From NCBI GenBank assembly GCA_028871775.1, contig JAGWMH010000033.1, positions 1 through 11,799 of the forward strand: DNA of 11,799 bases, given 5' to 3'. The notes under the pieces were generated by a model. The model saw only the letters and a list, made by a program, of their open reading frames with translations, made no database searches and was not told where the DNA came from. The position numbers and the translations under genes were made by a program. Positions 7,048-11,799 of the stretch are shown here, piece after piece. The stretch is from Betaproteobacteria bacterium (lineage in GTDB: Bacteria > Pseudomonadota > Gammaproteobacteria > Burkholderiales > Gallionellaceae). Numbering within the stretch: the stretch's first letter is position 1; each line of letters begins with the position of its first letter.

Positions 7048-7158
7048 AAGGCACCTCTAAAAATTCGTCACACCGGCGAAGGCCGGTGTCCAGCCTATTG
7101 AACATACTAGATTCCGGCCTTCGCCGGAATGACAAAACTGAATTTATAGAGGTGCCTT
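7048..7158. mobile_element. MITE-like palindromic element with two internal hairpins
   Basis: The ends are a perfect 12-bp inverted repeat, AAGGCACCTCTA (7048-7059) and TAGAGGTGCCTT (7147-7158). Similarity of the arms continues inward: AAATTC then GTCA on the left, and TGAC then GAATTT on the right, with about 7 extra bases in the right arm. Each arm carries a hairpin: CACCGGC-GAAG-GCCGGTG (7071-7088) and ATTCCGGC-CTTC-GCCGGAAT (7111-7130). The core CCGGCGAAGGCCGG with flanking GTCA and TC-AG is, from memory, like short repeats common in proteobacterial genomes. No transposase is encoded, so this would be a non-autonomous element. It fills the gap between the rhlE stop (7160) and the NERD start (7024) almost exactly. 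The hairpins could serve as processing or termination structures for the rhlE transcript. No clear target duplication was found. Confidence 0.75.
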
Positions 7159-7159
7159 A

Positions 7160-8509
7160 TTAGCTTTGGCGACGTACCAGTATCGCTGCAACTTCTTTTT
7201 TTGGCTTGCTGACAGGACGCTCTAGTTGTTTATTTTCAGTGGTGGCGCTGACAGTGGGTTCGTAAGGTTTATCGAACCACGGATCATGGCTGGGTTTTTT
7301 CGGCGCGGCATGGCTGCGTTCATGATGTTCGCCGCGCGGCGCTCTCTCTGCCCGCGCAGCCGGATGGGGCGCAATCGCATTTTCCTTTTGAATCTCGTGC
7401 TTGATCAGCTTCTCGATTTCCTTCAGGTATTTTTCTTCTTCCGGCGATACCAGCGAGATGGCCGTGCCGGAAGCGCCGGCGCGGCCGGTGCGGCCGATGC
7501 GGTGAACGTAGTCTTCCGGGGCGCTGGGTATCTCGTAGTTGATGACCATGGGCAGCTGGTCAATATCCAGGCCGCGGGCAGCCACATCAGTCCCGATCAG
7601 CACGGCAACTCTGCCTTGCTTGAAAGCGTCCAGCGCCTGTATGCGCTCCAGCTGGCTCTTGTCGCCGTGGATGGCATCGGCGGAAACGCCCTCGCGCTGC
7701 AACTGCCTGGCAAGGCGGCTGGCGGTAATCTTGGTTTTGGTGAACACCAGCACCTGCGTTGCATCGCTTCCGCGCAACAATTGCGCGAGCAGGGCGTGTT
7801 TATCCGCCTGGGCGACCAGATAAACTTTTTGCGTGACATTTTCAGCGGTGGCGTTGCTGCGCGCGACTTCAATCAGCTTGGGGTGGATCAGAAACTCGGC
7901 CGACAATTTTTTGATCTCATTCGAGAACGTGGCCGAGAACATCAGGCTCTGCCGCTGTTTGGGCAGCAAGGCCAGGATGCGCTTCAAATCAGGCATGAAG
8001 CCCATATCCAGCATGCGGTCCGCTTCATCCAGCACCAGTATCTGCACCTGGTTCAACTGCACCGTTTTCTGCTCAACGTGATCCAGCAGCCGGCCCGGGG
8101 TGGCGACCAGAATCTCCACGCCCGTTTTCAGGTGCGGCGTCTGGGTCTTGATATCCACCCCGCCAAACACCACCAGCGAGCGCAAACGGGTGTGTTTTGC
8201 ATAGGCCTTCACGCTTTCTTCCACCTGGATCGCCAGCTCGCGCGTGGGCACCAATACCAGCGCCCGCACCGGATGGCGCGCGGGCGAAGTGCTGGTGCTG
8301 GCAAGCGGCAGCAATTTTTGCAGGATGGGCAGCGCAAAAGCAGCCGTTTTACCGGTACCCGTCTGTGCGCCTGCCATCAAATCGCGCCCTTCCAGCACTA
8401 TCGGAATGGCTTGCGCCTGAACAGGTGTGGGGGTGATGTAGCCTGACTCGGCCAGCGCCTTGAGGATTTCAGGCGCCAGATTTAAATCTGCGAAACTGGT
8501 GGTATTCAA
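7160..8509 (-). CDS. rhlE: DEAD-box ATP-dependent RNA helicase, RhlE type
   Basis: This 449-residue protein contains every DEAD-box motif. The Q-motif region is FADLNLAPEIL...TPTPVQ (6-31), motif I is AQTGTGKT (48-55), Ia is PTRELA (88-93), and GG is at 116-117. The TPGR motif is at 137-140, DEAD at 161-164, SAT at 192-194, ARGLDI at 311-316 and HRIGRTGR at 336-343. The order and spacing follow E. coli RhlE closely. The C-terminal tail (about 375-449) is rich in Lys, Arg, His and Pro, as in RhlE proteins that bind rRNA or the degradosome. It would unwind short RNA duplexes during ribosome assembly and RNA decay. The start is a TTG: no in-frame ATG exists until deep in the conserved domain, and this start gives an N-terminus a few residues longer than E. 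coli RhlE. A perfect TATAAT lies upstream. A MITE abuts its stop codon. Confidence 0.95.
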   Translation of the reverse strand: MNTTSFADLNLAPEILKALAESGYITPTPVQAQAIPIVLEGRDLMAGAQTGTGKTAAFALPILQKLLPLASTSTSPARHPVRALVLVPTRELAIQVEESVKAYAKHTRLRSLVVFGGVDIKTQTPHLKTGVEILVATPGRLLDHVEQKTVQLNQVQILVLDEADRMLDMGFMPDLKRILALLPKQRQSLMFSATFSNEIKKLSAEFLIHPKLIEVARSNATAENVTQKVYLVAQADKHALLAQLLRGSDATQVLVFTKTKITASRLARQLQREGVSADAIHGDKSQLERIQALDAFKQGRVAVLIGTDVAARGLDIDQLPMVINYEIPSAPEDYVHRIGRTGRAGASGTAISLVSPEEEKYLKEIEKLIKHEIQKENAIAPHPAARAERAPRGEHHERSHAAPKKPSHDPWFDKPYEPTVSATTENKQLERPVSKPKKEVAAILVRRQS

Positions 8510-8526
8510 TATCTCATTCTCTTCAT
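8506..8526 (-). CDS. Possible 6-codon leader ORF overlapping the rhlE start
   Basis: ATG at 8526 opens a six-codon frame (MKRMRY) whose TGA stop (8508-8506) shares two bases with the rhlE TTG start (8509-8507). It lies in another frame than rhlE. It has no Shine-Dalgarno at standard distance, although a purine-rich GGGGGAGAG lies about 20 bases upstream. It could couple translation to rhlE by termination-reinitiation, or be chance. Expression is unproven. Confidence 0.25.
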   Translation of the reverse strand: MKRMRY

Positions 8527-8533
8527 AATAACC

Positions 8534-8571
8534 GGGGACAGCTCTCCCCCTGCTCGAACTGCAACATTATA
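8534..8571 (-). promoter_or_regulatory. rhlE promoter -10 and leader hairpin
   Basis: On the minus strand a perfect -10 hexamer TATAAT lies at 8566-8571. The best -35 candidates (for example AAATTC at 18 bp) are poor. Transcription would start near 8559 and give a leader of about 50 nt. The leader includes GGGGA (8545-8549) and TCCCC (8534-8538), which can form a 5-bp hairpin around six bases and would hide the purine-rich GGGGGAGAG. Confidence 0.5.
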
Positions 8572-8654
8572 CTCCACTGCTTAAAACATGAATTTGCCTG
8601 TACCCTCGGCCCTCTGCTTTGCAAAAAGTCCGGTTCTTTACACCCGGGTGTGGG

Positions 8655-9040
8655 TAGCCTGTGCGCAAGCTCCGCATGGAAGCCGATCATTTGCGGCAAC
8701 TGCACGTGGGTGCGCATGCCTCCTGATTGCCGTCAGTCGCTCGTTCATCAAACAGAATGCCGGAGAGCGTGGCCACACCCTGCCCGGTGAAGGCGTAAGG
8801 CGCTGCCCGGCCTGAAACCGCATGTGTTGATTGCAGGCCGGCAATTTCTTCGGGCTTCAACTGGAACACCGAACCTTCCGGAAAGCATGCGATGTTGCGT
8901 TCGATGGTTCGAACCATGGCACCAGGCTCGATTTCATACATTTCTGCCAGGTGCGTGCTGAGCATGACCTTCTGTCCGCGGACAAGAAATATCTGCGATT
9001 CGTTGCGTTCCCCGGAAACATCCGGTTGCTTGCTTGTCAT
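8655..9040 (-). pseudogene. Frameshifted remnant of an ORF6N-domain (phage antirepressor-like) gene
   Basis: The first frame (ATG at 9040, 117 codons to TGA at 8687) begins with IFLVRGQKVMLSTHLAEMY (17-35), ERNIACFP (47-54), FQLKPEEI (59-66) and PYAFTGQGVATLSGIL (81-96). This is the ORF6N domain, found in phage antirepressor-like and KilA-N-associated proteins; the family usually has TEQGVAMLS. After about residue 107 it becomes non-homologous (Cys-rich). The expected continuation, a helix of the type NIEIMR...VQL...AELARRL, is found in another frame from 8717 as MRTHVQLPQMI and AELAHRL, ending near 8655. Comparing frames, one base is missing just before that ATG. Similarity stops after 8655, so the 3' end is lost too. 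The start has a GGGGGG-type ribosome site. The region from 8572 to 8654 shows nothing else recognisable. Confidence 0.7.
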
Positions 9041-9075
9041 TGCTTACCCCCCTACTCAAAACGTTCTACACAATG

Positions 9076-9089
9076 GGCACCTCGAAAAA
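9076..9089. repeat. Solo copy of a MITE end
   Basis: GGCACCTCGAAAAA at 9076-9089 matches GGCACCTCTAAAAA at 7050-7063 (left end of the MITE) in 13 of 14 positions and in the same orientation. It sits in the 95-bp gap between the rluC stop and the ORF6N remnant. No matching right end was found nearby, so it may be what is left of another insertion, or chance similarity. Confidence 0.4.
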
Positions 9090-9135
9090 CCTACTGCGCG
9101 ACTTGAATCGTATATGCGTATTTTAAATCACGCCG

Positions 9136-10074
9136 TTACGAACCCGAATCCAGCCGCGCGAGAAAACTTTCCAGTTCCTTCGGCAACGGCGCGCTCAGCC
9201 GTAGCGGTTCGCCGGTGAGCGGATGGGCGAAGGCGATGCTGTGCGCGTGCAGAAACATGCGCTTCAAGCCCTGCTTCATCAATTCCCTGTTGCGTGCGAA
9301 ATCGCCGTATTTGTCGTCCCCCGCTATGGGGAAGCCGAGGTAGGCGAGATGCACGCGGATCTGGTGGGTGCGGCCGGTCTTGAGTTGGGCTTCTAGCAGC
9401 GAATAGCCCGCCCAGGCTTTTTGCAGGGCAAACACGGTATGCGACTCCTGCCCGTCCTCGCGCACCATCACGCGCTTCTCGCCGTCCGGGCGGGTGAATT
9501 TGTGCAGCGGCAGCCTGACATGCTGTTTGGCATTTTTCCACTGCCCCAGTACCAGGGTCAGGTAGCGCTTGTCGCTGTTGCCCTCGCGCATGATCTCGTG
9601 CAGCGCGGTCAGCGCGGAGCGCTTCTTCGCCAGCAGCAGCACGCCGGAAGTTTCGCGGTCGAGGCGGTGCACCAGCTCCAGAAACTTGGCCTGCGGGCGC
9701 GCTTGGCGCAATTGCTCGATGACGCCGAAGCTCACCCCGCTGCCGCCATGCACTGCCACCCCTGCCGGCTTGTTGATCGCCAGCAGCGCGTCGTCCTCGT
9801 ACAAAATCGGGAATTCCAGCGCCGGAACATAATCGCGCTCCGCCTGCTCCGCCACCCGCACCGGCGGGATGCGCACCTGGTCGCCCAGCTGCAGGCGATA
9901 AGTCTGGTCCACGCGTTTCTTGTTCACGCGCACTTCGCCGCTGCGCAGGATGCGGTAGATATGGCTTTTGGGCACACCCTTGAGGTGCTTAGACAGGAAA
10001 TTGTCGATGCGCTGGTCGCAGCTGCCCTCGTCGATTTCAGTCCGGGTTACAGATTCTTTGCGTAAATCGTTCAT
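9136..10074 (-). CDS. rluC: 23S rRNA pseudouridine synthase RluC
   Basis: This 312-residue RluA-family pseudouridine synthase has an N-terminal S4 RNA-binding domain (about 20-75, with RIDNFLSKHL and RSGEVRVNKKRV). The catalytic domain follows with YEDDALLAINKPAG (92-105) and HRLDRETSG (136-144), where Asp139 is the catalytic aspartate. Further family marks are LKTGRTHQIRVH and a C-terminal HPLTGE. Length and domain order fit RluC, which in E. coli modifies U955, U2504 and U2580 of 23S rRNA. The position divergent from rne supports RluC over RluD or RluA. The frame is open to an ATG at 10200, but the extra 42 residues look non-homologous and cover the rne leader, so ATG at 10074 is chosen. 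No Shine-Dalgarno precedes it, and a possible -10 (TATATT) lies only about five bases upstream. Confidence 0.95.
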   Translation of the reverse strand: MNDLRKESVTRTEIDEGSCDQRIDNFLSKHLKGVPKSHIYRILRSGEVRVNKKRVDQTYRLQLGDQVRIPPVRVAEQAERDYVPALEFPILYEDDALLAINKPAGVAVHGGSGVSFGVIEQLRQARPQAKFLELVHRLDRETSGVLLLAKKRSALTALHEIMREGNSDKRYLTLVLGQWKNAKQHVRLPLHKFTRPDGEKRVMVREDGQESHTVFALQKAWAGYSLLEAQLKTGRTHQIRVHLAYLGFPIAGDDKYGDFARNRELMKQGLKRMFLHAHSIAFAHPLTGEPLRLSAPLPKELESFLARLDSGS

Positions 10075-10086
10075 TTTGAATATAAT
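10058..10086 (+). promoter_or_regulatory. Putative sigma-70 promoter of rne overlapping the rluC start
   Basis: TTGCGT (10058-10063), a 17-bp spacer and a perfect TATAAT (10081-10086) face rne. Transcription from about 10093 would give a leader of roughly 350 nt, close to the very long leader known for E. coli rne (about 360 nt). The promoter covers the first codons of rluC (ATG at 10072-10074, other strand). The two divergent genes would therefore compete for polymerase here. Confidence 0.6.
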
Positions 10087-10444
10087 CTGTTCAGCGTGAG
10101 TGCACCTTCGTAAACGGGATGTACATTTTTCCCCGTCGAAAGCATGGCAGGCAGTCAGGCCGCCTACGAAGCAGCAGCCCGCCCGGTTAACCTCACTCAC
10201 CGGAAATCAAGCAGTGATGGTAATTGAATTGCGCGCTCAAAGCACCTGTAGATTTTTATCGTGTCGCCCCTACAACAAAATCGGCGGCACTAGTTAATTA
10301 ATGACAAGCTGGAAACGAGAACATAATACCTTGGACAACCGTCTGCATCCCGATCTCAACACTGTTTGCACGGCCCGTATTCTCGCGCGCGGTTAGCCGC
10401 GCGTAGCTTTGTCCTGCCCGTGTCTGAGCGCGGGAGAAAATATA
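10087..10444 (+). promoter_or_regulatory. Long structured 5' leader of rne
   Basis: No gene is recognised in these 358 bases. Hairpins visible on the plus strand are: TTCG-bulge-ACGGG with CCCGT-CGAA (10107-10140, three-base TAA bulge); CGCGCGG-TTAG-CCGCGCG (10386-10403); and CCCGTGT-CTGA-GCGCGGG (10417-10434, two G-U pairs). The last one includes the GGG of the rne Shine-Dalgarno GGGAGA (10432-10437), seven bases before ATG at 10445. E. coli RNase E shortens its own mRNA through a structured leader, so a similar autoregulation is likely but inferred. A secondary promoter (ATGACA at 10301-10306, CATAAT at 10322-10327, 15-bp spacing) is weak. Confidence 0.55.
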
Positions 10445-11799
10445 ATGAAACGCATGTTATTCAATGCGACACAGCCGGAAGAACTCCGTGTCGCCATTGT
10501 TGACGGTCAGAAACTGATAGACCTCGACATTGAATCCGCCGGCAAAGAGCAGCGCAAGAGCAACATCTACAAGGCCGTCATCACCCGCATCGAACCCAGC
10601 CTGGAAGCGGCGTTCGTCGAATACGGCGGCACCCGCCACGGTTTCCTGCCGTTCAAGGAAGTAGCCCCGCAGTTTTACCTGGCCGGCAGCGGCAACCGCC
10701 CCTCGATCAAGGAAGCGTTGCGCGAAGGCCAGGAACTGCTGGTGCAGGTGGAAAAAGACGAGCGCGGCTCCAAGGGTGCGGCGCTCACCACTTACATCAG
10801 CCTGGCCGGCCGCTACATCGTGCTGATGCCGAACAATCCCAGCGGCGGCGGCGTATCGCGCCGCATCGAGGGCGAAGACCGCAACGAGCTGCGCGATGTC
10901 CTGGCGCAACTTGAAGTGCCGCAGGGCATGAGCATCATTGCACGCACCGCCGGCATCGGCCGCAACCTGGAAGAGCTGCAATGGGACCTCAACTACCTCA
11001 AGCAGTTGTGGGACGCCATCGAAGGCGCGGCAAAAACCGAAAAAGCGCCGTCGCTGATCTACCTGGAAAGCAGCCTGGTGGTGCGTGCCATCCGCGACTA
11101 TTTCCACCCGGAAATCGGCGAAATCCTGATCGATACCGACGACATCTTCCAGCAGGCGCAGGCCTTCATGGGCACGGTGATGCCGAACAACATCAACCGC
11201 ATCAAGCGCTACCGCGACGATGTGCCGCTGTTCTCGCGCTTCCAGATCGAGCACCAGATCGAGTCGGCGCACGCCCGCCAGGTCAACCTGCCCTCGGGCG
11301 GCGCGATCGTGATCGACCACACCGAGGCGCTCACCGCCATCGACATCAACTCGGCGCGCGCCACGCGCGGCGCGGACATTGAAACCACCGCGCTCAACAC
11401 CAACCTGGAAGCCGCCGACGAAATCGCGCGCCAGATGCGTTTGCGCGATCTGGGCGGACTGATCGTGATCGATTTCATCGACATGGAAAGCAGCCGCAAC
11501 CAGCGCGAGGTGGAAAACCGCCTGCGCGATGCACTGCACTACGACCGCGCACGCGTGCAGACCGGCAAGATTTCGCGCTTCGGTTTGCTGGAGTTGTCAC
11601 GCCAGCGCCTGCAACCCAGCCTGGGTGAAACCAGCTACAGTCCTTGCCCGCGCTGCAACGGCATCGGCCACATCCGCGGCACCGAGTCCTCCGCATTGCA
11701 TATCCTGCGCATCATCCAGGAAGAGGCGATGAAGGAACACAGCGCCGCCATCCATGTGCAAGTGCCGGTGGATGTCGCCACCTTCCTGCTCAACGAAAA
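10445..11799 (+). CDS. rne: Ribonuclease E (N-terminal catalytic part; 3' end beyond window)
   Basis: Read directly from ATG at 10445, the frame stays open for 451 codons to the window edge. It starts [10 protein letters not shown], as RNase E does. It contains the S1 RNA-binding region (about 38-120, with [13 protein letters not shown] and RHGFLPFKE) and the 5' sensor/RNase H-like parts. The DNase I-like active site has [16 protein letters not shown] (Asp300) and LIVIDFIDM (Asp343), the equivalents of E. coli Asp303 and Asp346. The zinc-link CPRCNG has Cys401 and Cys404, the equivalents of Cys404 and Cys407. The constant offset of three residues shows an intact catalytic domain without indels between these sites. 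The enzyme starts decay and maturation of mRNA, rRNA and tRNA at the inner membrane and scaffolds the degradosome. The C-terminal scaffold is not in view, so RNase G is excluded mainly by the N-terminus and context. GGGAGA serves as ribosome site. Confidence 0.97.
   Translation, partial: MKRMLFNATQPEELRVAIVDGQKLIDLDIESAGKEQRKSNIYKAVITRIEPSLEAAFVEYGGTRHGFLPFKEVAPQFYLAGSGNRPSIKEALREGQELLVQVEKDERGSKGAALTTYISLAGRYIVLMPNNPSGGGVSRRIEGEDRNELRDVLAQLEVPQGMSIIARTAGIGRNLEELQWDLNYLKQLWDAIEGAAKTEKAPSLIYLESSLVVRAIRDYFHPEIGEILIDTDDIFQQAQAFMGTVMPNNINRIKRYRDDVPLFSRFQIEHQIESAHARQVNLPSGGAIVIDHTEALTAIDINSARATRGADIETTALNTNLEAADEIARQMRLRDLGGLIVIDFIDMESSRNQREVENRLRDALHYDRARVQTGKISRFGLLELSRQRLQPSLGETSYSPCPRCNGIGHIRGTESSALHILRIIQEEAMKEHSAAIHVQVPVDVATFLLNE

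Noticed and set aside
7025..7135. N-terminal extension of the NERD protein reading SFRRRPESS
   Set aside because: This is the translation of the palindromic repeat and not a protein domain. The homologous part begins after 7024.
7226..8446. Long open frame (406 codons) on the plus strand
   Set aside because: It lies fully antisense to rhlE, whose motifs are unmistakable. The translation resembles no family and is a composition shadow.
6242..8509. NERD plus helicase as a two-gene phage-defence system
   Set aside because: The helicase is a standard RhlE, a MITE separates the genes, and no further defence gene is visible. The adjacency alone does not support a system.
8523..8717. Separate 64-codon minus-strand gene
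   Set aside because: Its first part is the shifted continuation of the ORF6N gene and the rest has no recognisable content. It is treated as part of the pseudogene.
10075..10200. 42-residue N-terminal extension of RluC
   Set aside because: It has no S4-domain similarity and occupies the rne leader region. Known RluC proteins start close to residue 43 of this frame.
10441..10446. TATAAT at the rne start codon
   Set aside because: It overlaps the ATG itself and so cannot serve rne. It is a by-product of the A/T-rich ribosome-site spacer.
10457..11539. Long open frame (360 codons) on the minus strand
   Set aside because: It is antisense to rne, which has every catalytic residue. The frame is a shadow of GC-rich coding sequence.
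1..11799. CRISPR array, prophage integrase, att site or replication origin
   Set aside because: No regularly spaced repeats, integrase or transposase motifs, tRNA-anchored repeats or DnaA-box clusters were seen.

Overview
The window looks like a chromosomal segment of a moderately GC-rich betaproteobacterium. This rests on the divergent rluC/rne pair, a HAD phosphatase and an S49 peptidase close by, and the general character of the proteins. An affiliation near Nitrosomonadales/Gallionellales is a guess from recall of gene order and was not tested. Most genes are on the minus strand. Only rlmM and the right-hand rne read on plus.

Left part (1-4409, all minus): a HAD-type phosphatase leads into an S49 signal-peptide-peptidase-like protease (sppA), whose stop overlaps the start of selD (selenophosphate synthetase). 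After a structured 278-bp gap comes a membrane glycosyltransferase of the GT39/ArnT-like type, which runs off the left edge with no stop reached.

Middle part (4410-9135): this block separates the HAD gene from rluC. It holds rlmM (23S rRNA C2498 2'-O-methyltransferase, plus strand), a convergent small heat-shock protein gene behind a near-consensus sigma-32 promoter, a membrane-anchored NERD-domain protein, a 111-bp MITE-like palindrome carrying two co-varying hairpins, an rhlE-type DEAD-box RNA helicase that starts at TTG, and a frameshifted remnant of an ORF6N-domain gene of phage type. Repeat relics lie at 6204-6232 and 9076-9089. The mix of RNA-modifying, stress and mobile-element-related genes with repeats suggests it was assembled by insertions between ancestral neighbours.

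Right part (9136-11799): rluC (23S rRNA pseudouridine synthase, minus) is divergent from rne (RNase E, plus, truncated by the window edge). A perfect TATAAT with a TTG-type -35 at 17-bp spacing overlaps the rluC start and would give rne a leader of about 350 nt. That leader contains several hairpins, one of which includes part of the rne Shine-Dalgarno sequence, as expected for an autoregulated RNase E message.

Functionally the window is dominated by RNA metabolism (RlmM, RluC, RhlE, RNase E) and protein quality control (Hsp20, SppA). No complete new defence or mobile system could be demonstrated. The most noteworthy signals are the paired-hairpin MITE, the ORF6N pseudogene, the structured rne leader and the rhlE mini-ORF/TTG arrangement.
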